Positions 9,546 through 19,590 of a stretch of DNA of 64,000 nucleotides are shown here, one piece after another (the first letter of the stretch is position 1; the number at the start of each line of letters is the position of its first letter). A program made the translations under genes and the position numbers. Origin of the DNA: Inia geoffrensis (taxonomy: Eukaryota > Chordata > Mammalia > Artiodactyla > Iniidae); assembly GCA_036417435.1 (NCBI GenBank), contig CM070904.1:128898695-128962694 (forward strand), read 5' to 3'. The notes beneath the pieces were generated by a model that saw only the letters and a program-made list of their open reading frames with translations, had not been told where the DNA came from and made no database searches.

Positions 9546-10149
9546 TTCCCAGAGAGTGTCACCACCTCAGTCCCCGTGTGAAAAGAGAGGCTGACAAAGA
9601 GGACAATGTGACCTTTCCCTCAGGTGACATTTTTAAAAATAGAGATAAGAGAGGAGGCCCCTTGGGGAAGGCTTAGCGATGGCTGAGCACAGGGATGGAT
9701 AGGGCACGTAACATCGGGGTAATACGTCTCAGGCAGTGACAGAGGGCAGAGCTACCAACACCAGGCATCCCCCTCCTCCTGCCAACGTGTCAGACCCTCA
9801 GGCGCTGACACTTCATAAATATTAATGGCCTCTGGCTCAGCAGTTTCTGAATATTCCTAAATTTGAACTCTGCCTTGACACTTCCTGGGACAAGGAGCCA
9901 GGCTGAATGCAGATGCAGCCCTTTTTGCAGTTGAGCTTAATTCTATTATTATTTTAGCCTTCCCACCCAAACCTCAACGTTTGCATTTCCACTGAGTTAC
10001 TCCTGACACGGTCTGGTGGCAACGTCACACGCCCATGTCAGGCCACGTCCCCAGCACTGAGGTGACCCTCTCTCTCCCACTCACACTGGCATCTCTAACA
10101 TTTGCCAAGTCTAACTCCAAGAGGAAGAAACAGACTGAGTTCTGATGGA
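9546..10149. other. Unique sequence, no gene seen
   Basis: No paired splice signals or recognised repeats were seen. The block near 9800-9990 is moderately AT-rich, with 'ataaatattaatggcctctg'. Confidence 0.4.
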
Positions 10150-10300
10150 GAACCAGCCAGTGCGGACTCTGGACTCACGTGGACCAAATTTCAGCTCAAG
10201 TTTTTGCCCATAAATGTCGCTGATTTGGATAAGTTACTTGGTTTGACCAAGTCTCCGTTCAACATCTCTAAAGTGTGGGAAATAAAATCTGGATCAGTTT
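10150..10300 (+). repeat. Possible MIR SINE fragment
   Basis: A 'ggactctggactcacgtgga' head, a 'gataagttacttggtttgac' block and an 'aaagtgtgggaaataaaatc' block keep the MIR order in very decayed form. Confidence 0.35.
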
Positions 10301-10319
10301 CGAAGTCCCACGGTAACAA

Positions 10320-10770
10320 TGATCACAAACATGGTGGATTCGAACAACCCGAACTTACTATCTTCCCATCTAGGAGGCCAGGAGTCTAAAATGGGTCTCC
10401 TTGGGCTAAGGCCTAGGTGTTAGCAGGCCACATGCTGGAGGCTCTGGGGGAGAACCCGTGTTCTTGCCCTTTCCAGCTTCCAGAAGCCACCCACCTTCCT
10501 AGCCTGGTGGCCTCATCCTCCACCTCCAAAGCCAGTAGCTGCTGGTCCGGTCTTTCTCACATGACGTCACTGACTTTACAGCCGGCTGCTTCCGTTTATA
10601 AGGACCCTGCGGATTACACTGGGCCCATCTGGATAATCTAAGACAAGCTCCCTGTTTTAAGATAAATGGATTCGCAATCTTAATCCCCTCTGCCTTGTAA
10701 GGTCACATCGTCACAGGTTCTGGACGTGAGGACACAGACATCTTGAGGTGCTTGCGATCCTGTCCACGGT
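10320..10770 (-). repeat. MaLR-type LTR fragment, antisense
   Basis: The plus strand shows the reverse-complement hallmarks of an MLT1-group LTR: 'ggaggccaggagtctaaaat', 'ggaggctctgggggagaacc', a TTTCCAGCTTCCAGAAGCC block, and 'gtaaggtcacatcgtcacag' followed by GTTCTGGACG. The subfamily is uncertain. Confidence 0.5.
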
Positions 10771-10794
10771 GTGGCGGTGAGGCCTACGTGAGGG

Positions 10795-11148
10795 TCAGCT
10801 GCGCCATGTTCGCCACGTGCTGAGCAGATTTCTCAGGAAGCTGGATACACTGGGGCACACGAACACCATGAAGATGAAGGGCTCCCACCATCTTACCCTG
10901 TCCTCATCCCAGTAAAGGCTCCCATCCCACTTTGCCCACCCAGCCTGCCAATCCGGAAAAGCAATCATCTGCCACGTCTCAGCCAAACTCCCTTTTGCCT
11001 TTGTCTGCCTGGAATACAGACGACAAACACACTCTATGCCCAGACCCCGTATTTCATGTTCCGCCCTAACCTGCCAGCAGCGATGACACTGACTAGGGTC
11101 CCTAATGGACACATCAAACTGCACATCCACCAACCTCCCCTTCAACAT
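10795..11148 (-). other. 117-codon open frame of unknown origin, low-copy sequence
   Basis: A minus-strand frame runs from an ATG at 11148 to a stop at 10795. It contains CHRCW near residue 22 and a Trp-rich segment (WDGSLYWDEDR). The latter is followed by a donor-like AGG|GTAAGA at about 10898. No acceptor or recognised domain supports coding. I recognise no repeat family here either, so it may be an old LTR interior or plain unique DNA. Confidence 0.2.
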
Positions 11149-11664
11149 TTGGGAGCCAAGCCCCAGGATCGCTCATGGAGCGGACACCCGCCCTTACGTG
11201 CCTTGAAGTAACGCAGCCTCGCTCTCGGGAGCCAAGTGCGTGGTCAGCCTCTTCCGTGAACAATAAGGACACAGGAAGCCCCCGTGTGGACGGGAGTCAG
11301 CCAGGTTGTGCAATAATTCCCAGCTTTGACTCTCTCTGAGTCCTTCCTCCCAGTGGCTGTTCTTACAGTCCTCAGGACCTTTCCCTCAAGCCATCCTTAG
11401 CCCTTTTTCAAAGCCTGAACAGTTCCTAACTACAGGACACCTTATTTCCAGGCGGCCTTTCTCTTAATATATGCACCAGTCACCATGCCAGGCTCTGCAG
11501 CCCTTACGTAACTAAAGGTTCTGCTAAACCCCTCCACTAAAGGGCTGCGGAAAGGAGTAAATTCTGCAGTGTTCTTAATTATCATCGAGACATAACCTGA
11601 AGGACATACAGGAAACAAGAAGCTTGGTCATGATCACCTCAGATGGTTGACTTTAATTATTTCA
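11149..11664. other. Unique sequence, no gene seen
   Basis: Mixed-composition sequence with no open frame of note and no recognised repeat. Confidence 0.4.
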
Positions 11665-11835
11665 GCAGACGGTGTAGCCCCGGGGGAGGGTATGAGTCTG
11701 AACTCCGTCGTTGCTGGGTTTGAGTCACGGTGCTGCCACTTTCAACCGGGATGACCCTGAGCTGCTTAGGCTCTCCAAACCTCATTTTTCTCATCTGTAA
11801 ATTGTTGGGAATAACCCAATGTGCAGTATTAGGGT
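11665..11835 (+). repeat. MIR SINE fragment
   Basis: It shows 'gctgggtttgagtcacggtg', 'ctgccactttcaaccgggat' and GACCCTGAGCTGCTTAGGC, then 'cctcatttttctcatctgta', in the MIR order. Confidence 0.55.
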
Positions 11836-11889
11836 TAGAAGAAAGGAGAGAGGAGACGCCCACCAAAGTTACCACATCTGGTACGAAAT

Positions 11890-12110
11890 TCTGTTCCGAT
11901 TACCTATTGCTGCATCCCCAACTCCCCCAAAACACAGTGGATCAAACAGCAACCGTTTTATTGTATCTCACAGATTCTGTGAGCCGGGAATTGTGGTCTG
12001 GCTTGGCTAGGAGAGTCCTGTGCTCCTCACGCTGTCGGCTGATGTCTCGTGATCAGCTGGCGATGCCTGGTCTGGAGGGCGCAGGGCAGCTTCACTGAGA
12101 AATAGCTGAG
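11890..12110 (-). repeat. MaLR-type LTR fragment, antisense
   Basis: A 'gattacctattgctgcatcc' head, 'aaaacacagtggatcaaaca' and 'tattgtatctcacagattct' mark the reverse complement of an MLT1-like 3' LTR end, truncated. Confidence 0.45.
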
Positions 12111-12999
12111 GCTCACTATTCACGGTGGTTATGTTTTCTAAAACTGCCAGGAGCCCTGGATACTGATGGCTCCTGGGGGAATTTCAGGGTTAGGTCCCAA
12201 CATTTCTGTCAACTGAGCAACACATACGTACCCTTGTTTTCTAAGTGTTTCTGTTTAAAGACACTATTTAATATATAGTTCTTCAAAATAATTCATTAGA
12301 TTAATTATCATGATAATTTAGTGGTATGTCTTTATTCTAAACACTAAAACCCTAGCTGGGGCAGGTTCAGCATCCTCCCAACGCTGGGGAATGTGACCTG
12401 AATACTCTTTGACTGCCAGCCTCACCACGAGCCATCCGCTACACTGTGATCAGTCGTTATTTCATGAGTTCACAAATTTAGCCACTTTTCCATCTTTTCT
12501 ATAAATTCATACCTACTGTAACATGTTAACACTGGCGCAACTTCTGGAAAGATGGGCAAATGTCCTCTTCCTTTGCCGAGGTGTACCGTATTGTTGGTTC
12601 ATTAACACTGAACTCACGGCCAACAGCACTAAACGAAATTCATCTAACATGAGTCTTTTCTCTGTAAGGCACAGCACAGCTTTCCTGCACTTAAGACACT
12701 AGATAGCACTTCAGCACAAGGCTTGGGGCTACTTTAAATGGCAAAATCCCCAACACAAAGCACAAAAATGCCGAAAGTGCAGCAACAAATGGACCACGAA
12801 AAGGGCCTTTGTTTCCTGTGTGAGATGGACTCAGCTGGGACGTGCACGTGTGTTGCCACCCTGGGCACATCCCCGAAGACCCACAAAGATGCTGCAAGTG
12901 TGGACTTGGGGTTACAAATACATTTTAGTGAGTAGGATAACACAAATTTGTAGTCTGCAAAAAATGAGAATGGATTCTTTCTGGTGTTTCTGTGGGAAT
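12111..12999. other. Unique sequence, no gene seen
   Basis: AT-rich to 12500, then mixed. A plus-strand frame starting at 12820 runs into the repeat at 13000-13300 and has no domain. Confidence 0.4.
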
Positions 13000-13300
13000 G
13001 GTGGACAGCTGCACTCCGCTGGGACTGTCCACCCAGGCGTCGACATGGTGGCCTCCCTAGCATGGCGGCCTGGGGCGATTGGACCTCTTCTGTGGTGGCT
13101 GCTTCCCTCAGGGTGGGTCCTAAGAGGTGGAGGAGGAAACCGCATGGCCTCTCCGGACCCGGCTTTGAAAGTCACACGGAGGCACTTCTGCCACATTCTG
13201 TTGGTTGCAAGGGAGCCCAGCTTCAAAGAGAGGAGGTTTGGACTCCACATCTTGCGGGGGCAATGTTGTGAAGGCCATCTTTGGAAAACACAGTCTGCCA
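13000..13300 (+). repeat. Ancient interspersed repeat, family unresolved
   Basis: Blocks such as 'gaaagtcacacggaggcact', 'tctgccacattctgttggtt' and 'gaaggccatctttggaaaac' recur widely in mammalian genomes as old interspersed repeat. This explains the long but meaningless open frames across it (222 codons plus, 135 minus). Confidence 0.4.
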
Positions 13301-13684
13301 GAGGGCTGGAAAAAAACACTAGCTATTATTTGATACAAAACAACCACAACAAAAGATGTTTCAACCAAGCGCCCACAAGTGTAGAAGTAATTACTCAGAA
13401 AGCTTGCTTTCATAATCATCTCTTACCTCATAAGACTCCAACAACTAGTGCATGCTCAGCCCCTGCTCCATCTTTAAGGGAAAGATAGATGGGAGCTAAG
13501 GGGACTGTCAAGGAGCCAGAGAGTCTTATTATCCAGGGCTCTGAAAACCTTAGAGGGCTTTAGGGCCAATTAGGACATAGGCTAGTCCCGGCCAAGTGCC
13601 AGGAATTCACGTCTGAACCACAGTGATCTGGAACACTGGTTTACTCAGAAACAAACACCTGGAGAGTGTGTTTAAAAAAATATA

Positions 13685-13897
13685 GGGCTTCCCTGGTGGC
13701 GCAGTGGTTGGGAGTCCGCCTGCCAATGCAGGGGACACGGGTTCGTGCCCCGGTCCGGGAAGATCCCACATGCCGCGGAGCGGCTGGGCCCGTGAGCCAT
13801 GGCCGCTGAGCCTGCGCGTCCGGAGCCTGTGGTGCTCCGCAACGGGAGAGGCCACAGCAGTGAGAGGCCCGCGTACTGCAAAAAAAAAGAATAAAAC
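13685..13897 (+). repeat. CHR-type SINE, short cetacean form
   Basis: Starts 'gggcttccctggtggcgcag'. The tRNA-derived head has an A-box-like TGGCGCAGTGG and a B-box-like GGTTCGTGCCC. The body carries the 'gggcccgtgagccatggccg' block and the end 'gagaggcccgcgtactgc' plus poly-A. Possible target-site duplication is TTTAAAAA only. It lies next to an old L1 fragment. Confidence 0.95.
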
Positions 13898-13904
13898 TTT
13901 TAAA

Positions 13905-14540
13905 AAGAACAAGGACAAATGGCATGAAGGATGTGAATAGATACTTTATGGAAAAGAATACAAAGGACGGTTGATACAATGAAAATACGCTGAACGTCAC
14001 TCATAATAAGAAAAGCAAATTAAAGCTACACTGGAATTCAAAAGTGTAATAACTGACGTCTGGCAAGGGTCTCAAGAGAGAAACACTTTCATATGCAGCT
14101 GATGGGAGTGAAGTGTGTACAGTCCCTTGGAAGAGCAATTTGACCATATCTATCAAAATTATAAACTAGTTCCCTTTGTCCATCCATTCTATTGGGGAAT
14201 CTATCTGACAGAGCTATCCACGGAGGAATGAAATGATACACTGCAGCTTTGTTTGTAATAGTAAAATATTGGAAACAACCCAAACGTCTATCAGTAGGGG
14301 ACTGATCATATAATGATACACCCATTTTGCCACCCTGTGAAATACTACATAGCTGTAAGAAAAAAAATAGCATGCTAAAACTCTCTAGGTGCGACATGGA
14401 AACAACTCCAGGATATATTGTTAAGTGAAAAAAAGCAAGAAGAACAGTGTGCATATCATGCCACCATTTTGGTAAAAAAAGAGGGAATGGAAGATAAGAC
14501 TTGTGTATTTGTATTTGCTCCTAGGTCTCTAAAAGGATCC
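13905..14540 (+). repeat. Old L1 (L1M) ORF2/3' region fragment
   Basis: It has the L1 order: 'ggatgtgaatagatacttta', 'catatgcagctgatgggagt', 'gcagctttgtttgtaatagt', 'ggaaacaacccaaacgtcta', then 'actacatagctgtaagaaaa'. Many stops; no coding capacity. Confidence 0.65.
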
Positions 14541-16640
14541 ATGAGATTTGAACTTGACGTTGGAGCCGGGCTTGATGGACGACACGGATCAGAGGTAACT
14601 TTCACTGTGTACCATTTGGGTTTCTGAGCGTTAACGTTTGTAAATGCATTGATCGTTTAAATTTTAATTAAATCAAAAGTAGTATTTAATAATTAAAATT
14701 TCTGAAGTTCCAAATTGCAAACAATAGACGTCTCCTCAGTAAGATAAGGAGAAGGACAGGATGCTCAATGGAGAAGTGTCTTCCGGCTGATATAAAATGT
14801 CAGCCTGGGGAACACAGACAAGAAGCCTGTTAGAGGGGCAACTAATAGAAAAGACAGATGCAGTTAACTGTAGCTTAGAAGCTAAGTAACCTTAGCTTTA
14901 ATTTCGAAGTAAAATACGTTTCAGTTCCGATATTGAGACATAACCGGTTTATTATCAGCTCCCTGTATTTGTTTTCCCTTATTTTCCTCTTGCAAAATTG
15001 GAGGCGGGGAGGGCTTAAGTAATGTCTGTAAGTAAATTAATTGTGTTACTATGTATTCATAGAATTCTGTGGCATGTTTAGCAGAAAAAGCTTACCAAAA
15101 AAAGGACCATAATTTCACATTAAATATGCCTTTTTTCAAATGCTTCTAATTGCACTATGCTTTGAGTATGAGGAATCTGATACCAAAACAACATAATTGT
15201 TATCATTGGGTCAAAATTCATTAAAAGGGGCAGTTCTTGAATGTTATTATTCTGTATTGGTCCGTTAAGAAATTACCAGGTTTAAAATATTTAGAACATA
15301 AGTCCAGCACCAAATCATTGCCTTTTAGTTACACAAATCTACATCCTACCTTTAGAAATGGTCTTTCCTACTTACTCAGTTAACAAAAGGACCAAATCAT
15401 TTATCATCCGCTTGGGGCACTTTTCAGAGCTAAAAGGGACACTCAATATTTACATGGTACAAAGACTTAAGCCAGGCTACCAAAGCAGACAGAGGCACTT
15501 TACCTACTGTGGCATTCATAATAAATGTGAACCACAAAATATTTATTAGGCTGTTTTGATTGCCATGAATTGTGTCTTTCCAATTATCATACAAATTGCT
15601 TCCAAGAAGCACAGTTTGAACTCTTTTCTGTAAAGACACATTGAACAGACCTGAATCGGTTCACAAACCCCTGCAAATCTGAGAGGTCTATCCACCAAAG
15701 CAGCTCACTTTTGTCAAAATTAATGATGTGTCCACAATGATTAATGACTGCCTTGATAAATGTGATGAAGCACTGCAAAAGTTACTCTTGCTATCGTTTA
15801 TTTGAATTTATTGCACCTGATTCATTTCCTAATCTGGAATTCCTTCGTGCATTTTAAAAATTACTGTGTTATATTACTTTCAAGGAGATTATCTTTATGT
15901 TTTAATTTCTCCCCACTCATAACACAATAGATCTTCCCCAGTGTGTCAAGGTAGTAATAGTTCAGAGGTTTCATTCTTAGAATTACATCTCCCAAAGGCA
16001 AGTCAATCAATGTCAGAAAGATTCAGTCCAGTTTGCGTTATATGCACTAAAGTCATAGTTTGAATTATTCCCCAGATTTTTTACCAATTCATCCTCTTCA
16101 TACAGACATACCCCAAATCCTTTTGTTCTGTTTTAAAATGAGAATAATACTGTTGTCATAGTTCTGTTAGTCCTCCTGACTCGGAGTCCTGGAAGTGCTT
16201 GAGGACACACGTAAATCCCTTGAAATAATTGGCAGCATGTTTTGCGTTTGTGTGTATGCATTTCTTTTCTCGCAAAAAACTGTTTGTAGCATTCGTCACA
16301 TTCTTGGGGGGGTTACCTGAGGACTCAGGAAGGTTAAAATAGACACTGCTGGATCAGGAGGGCAGCTTTCCTCTGGGTGTTTATTGGACAGACAGAGGTG
16401 CCCACCTAAGTGGAAATTTTCTCCCTAGATTTTTACATCAGCAGAAACAGCCTGTGGTCATACACTCTCCCGGGCAGCCCGGCACCCCAGGTCATGCTGC
16501 AGCTGGCCTCTCCTGGCCTGCCCCACCCTTAGGTTGTTCATATGCACCAAATACACATGGCTCATTTTCCTCCCAATTTAAGCCCTTGCTTAATGGACCC
16601 AGTGTACTCTTTCACTCCTGACCCAACAGCTGAGGTTAGG
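14541..16640. other. 2.1-kb AT-rich repeat-poor sequence, possible conserved non-coding DNA
   Basis: This is one of the longest stretches without a recognised mobile element. It is AT-rich with homeodomain-like TAATTA and TTAAT motifs around 14640-16060, and its open frames are short. Nothing identifies a gene. A regulatory role is only a guess from the lack of insertions. Confidence 0.35.
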
Positions 16641-16648
16641 AGAGTCAA

Positions 16649-16831
16649 GGGACTTCCCTGGTGGTCCAGTGGCTAAGACTCTGTGCTCCCAATGCAGGGG
16701 GCCTGGGTTCTATCCCTGGTCGGGGAACTAGATCCCACATGCATGCCACAACTAAGAGTCTGCATGCCACAACGAAGACCCTGAGCAGCCTAAATAAATA
16801 AATAGAAATATTCTCCTAAAAAGAATAAAGA
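16649..16831 (+). repeat. CHR-type SINE, mini form
   Basis: Starts 'gggacttccctggtggtcca' and has the B-box-like 'ctgggttctatccctggtcg' and an AATAAATAAATAG tail. It is flanked by the duplication AGAGTCAA at 16641-16648 and 16832-16839. Confidence 0.92.
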
Positions 16832-17125
16832 AGAGTCAAAACCTCTTTTCAGTGACCTTCTCCTATATTCTTATTTCTTCTGTAACAGAAAGGACATTTC
16901 TTCCTGTCCACGTCCCCCCCAATGTGTTGCCGATATGTTCAAATCAACGTATTCTGTGTTATAGTAAACCTAAGACTTGCCTTTCTAAATCTCTTTTGAC
17001 AGAGGACATTTGGTTAAAGAGAGAAGACACTGGCCATATTATACAAGTCAAAGGAAAGAAAACCTCCAGGAAGTTACTCAGGACTCTATGAAATTCTAAT
17101 CTTTCTTTAAACTTTTCGTGGCCTT

Positions 17126-17958
17126 AAGACATGGAAACAAACTAAGTGTCCATCAACAGATGAATGGATAAAGAAGATGTGGTATATATATACACAATGG
17201 AATACTACTCAGCCATAAAAAAAAGAATGAGATAATGCCATTTGCAGCAACACGGATAGACCTAGAGATTGTCATACTAAGAGAAGTAAGTCAGAAAGAG
17301 AAAGACAAATGCCATTTGATATCACTTATATATGGAATCTAACAGATGACACAAATGAGCTTATCTGCAAAACAGACTCACAGACTCACAGAGATAGAGA
17401 ACAGACTTGTGGTTGCCAAGGCGGAGGGGGTGTGGGGGAGGGATGGATTGGGGGCTTGGGATTAGCTGATACAAACTATTATATTTAGAATGGATAAACA
17501 AGGTCCCACTGTATAGCACAGGGAACTGTATTCAATATCCTGTGATAAACCATAGTAAAAAAGAATGTGAAAGAGAATATATATATGTATAGCTGAATCA
17601 CTTTGCTGTACGGCAGAAATTAACACAACATTGTAAATCAACTCTATTTCAATAAAGTTTTTTAAAAAATAAGAAAACAAGATTTTGGTTACCAAAGGGG
17701 GAAGGGGGTGGGGAGGAATAAATTAGGAGTTTGGGATTAACATATACACACCACTATATATAAAATAGATAACCAACAAAGACCTACTGTATAACACAGG
17801 GAACTATACTCAATATTTTATAATAACCTATAACGGAAAAGAATCTGAAAAAAAAAGATGTACATGTATGCATAACTGAATCACTTTGCTGTACACCTGA
17901 AACAAACACAACATTGTAAATCAACTAGACTTCAATTTAAAAATTAAATAATAATGAT
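17126..17958 (+). repeat. 5'-truncated L1 insertion carrying two successive 3' ends
   Basis: Bases 17126-17672 hold the end of ORF2 and 3' UTR of a cetartiodactyl-type L1 ('ggaatactactcagccataa', 'cctagagattgtcatactaa', ending CAATAAAG and A-rich). Bases 17690-17945 repeat the last part of the same 3' UTR, from 'gattttggttaccaaagg' to 'ttgtaaatcaactagacttc'. One duplication, AAACTTTTCGTGGCCTT (17109-17125) and AAACTTCTCATGGCCTT (17959-17975), flanks the whole block. Both 3' ends therefore probably arrived in one event. Confidence 0.82.
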
Positions 17959-17975
17959 AAACTTCTCATGGCCTT

Positions 17976-18207
17976 GGATATAATAAATCTTTATGGAAGG
18001 ACCTAAGTTCGCTCTTTAGATCTGGTGACGGGGACAGGTGGGGACACTGCTGCCTTGGCTGGAAAGCACTGGAGATCCTGATTAGCACTTTCCCCGTTGT
18101 TGGCAGGTTCAGAGGGTCTAAAATGTGCTCTCCTCGGCCTCCTTCTGAATGGACTCCATGCAGCGTCCCCTCTCAGTTCACTGAAAAGCTCAGACTATGT
18201 CGCTTAC
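17976..18207. other. Short unique sequence, no gene seen
   Basis: No repeat or open frame of interest between the L1 and the candidate exon at 18208. Confidence 0.4.
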
Positions 18208-18247
18208 CTGGGGAGGGCTCCCTGCCCGTCAGCCTCAGGATGACAGT
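18208..18247 (-). CDS. Candidate 40-nt coding exon, phase-compatible with 8924-9075
   Basis: On the minus strand it lies between a good acceptor (GTCGGCCTGTTCCTTAG) and a strong donor (CCCCAG|GTAAGC). Two frames are open. In the phase-0 frame it reads TVILRLTGREPSP and ends in phase 1. Joined to the terminal exon at 8924-9075 it would give ...REPSPG-PTDGDED..., a smooth Pro/acidic tail. The 9.1-kb intron would contain several repeats. The match of phase and composition is suggestive only; one exon in three would match by chance. Confidence 0.25.
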
Positions 18248-19186
18248 CTAAGGAACAGGCCGACGCAGGCACCGTCCTTTAACACCCACTCTTGTCCTGT
18301 GTTTCATCCTCTTACAGAAAATTCGCCCAGAACAACAAAAGACTGTTTGTAGTTCTAACGGTTTTTCCCTGGCCTCTGACCCTGGGGACAACACTGTTTT
18401 CTCTGCGCAATAAAGAAAGTGTCTGTGCATAATGGCTGTGATTTCTCCCTCTCTCTTTGAGTTGCATGGATTAGGGATTAAATGCTCAGTGAATGAGGCC
18501 CCTCTTAGGCTCTGTCTCAGATTCTCAGGAACTTGCCCCATTTTATGTCGGTAACTTTGCTTTCTTTAAAAAAAAAACAAAACAGAGACTATAATCAGAG
18601 CACAGCTTCAGTGCCACCGAGGGGTAGGGGAGGCCAATTGGTGCTGAAACTTCTTTGGGGTTTTTAGTCAAAGGCCAGCAACATCTCCATAAGAGTCAGG
18701 TCAATAGCTCAGGGCCTGACTTGACTCTGAGAGCACAGTGCATGGTGTGAAGTTGTTTTCTCACAGGAGGATGTGAAGAAATGTCCACTGGAGTCTACAT
18801 TGTAGCTGTTCTTTTCTTTCCAGTTTAAATTGACCATCTTCTGGCTGCTGAGAGCCACGCGTCAGAAATCCACCTTCATTTGCCCTCTTGTTTCTCATTT
18901 AGAGGGTCACACATCCGTCCCCCTGATATTTGAAAAACATTCTGGTCCTCTGCCTCTTAATGACCGTCTAATGTGTCATCCTATTAAATATAACCAATTT
19001 CTGTATGTTCTTTAACTACGAAATGTTTCCAAATCAACTGCCTCGATAAACCTCACCATGTCCTATTCCAAATGCCATAAAAGGCCAGAGCAGAGTTTGC
19101 TTGCCCTCTGAATCTGATTACATAAAAATCTCAACTAGGTAATTTTCCACTTTGGATTACCCAGGACAACGTGTCTCAGAAAACGC
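18248..19186. other. Unique sequence, no gene seen
   Basis: Minus-strand frame 18248-18541 is open for 97 codons but has no domain and no splice context apart from the exon next to it. No repeat was recognised. Confidence 0.35.
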
Positions 19187-19213
19187 AAAAAAAAAAAAAA
19201 AAAAAAAAAAAAA
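19187..19213 (+). repeat. Isolated poly-A tract (27 A)
   Basis: An uninterrupted run of A without a recognisable retrotransposon upstream. The preceding 100 bases look unique. Confidence 0.8.
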
Positions 19214-19391
19214 GAATATTTGCCAAGCACACTAAGGTAATTGTTTCTGCCTTACATGTAACAACATTTTGCAAATATATAACAGCTTCTCATCAAAGTT
19301 GATCTATGTTTAAAAATAGAGACTAATGTCTCTGGGTCCCTGCCTGAATAGACAGATGTGGGCTCCTGGGGCTCGGCAGGGAAAGATAGAG

Positions 19392-19590
19392 AAGGGGCAT
19401 TTACTGAGTCTTTCCAGTGTTCTTATGCTTTGACCCCATTTAATTCTCACAACAGCCCCAGAACTTGGTATTATTATTTTCCTATTACACATGAGGAAAC
19501 TGAGGCTCAGAGAAGTTCCATACCTTGTTCAAGGTCACTCCAGCCAGCAGAGTCCAGATTTAAACCAGATTTGGCCATGTCCCCAGGTGA
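19392..19590 (-). repeat. MIR SINE, antisense
   Basis: The plus strand shows 'gcatttactgagtctttcca', 'taattctcacaacagcccca', 'acatgaggaaactgaggctc' and 'caaggtcactccagccagca', the reverse complement of the MIR core and 5' part. Confidence 0.7.

Noticed and set aside
12820..13488. 222-codon plus-strand open frame and 135-codon minus-strand frame
   Set aside because: Both run across an old interspersed repeat and adjoining unique DNA; no domain, no splice pair, opposing frames open over the same bases.
13685..13760. tRNA gene
   Set aside because: The A- and B-box-like sequences belong to the tRNA-Glu-derived head of a SINE; the cloverleaf is decayed and followed by the SINE body.
13704..13940. 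Open frames inside CHR SINEs (also at 37024-37426, 44005-44287, 50619-50949, 59381-60291)
   Set aside because: The same peptides recur at every SINE copy, so they are translations of the repeat, not genes.
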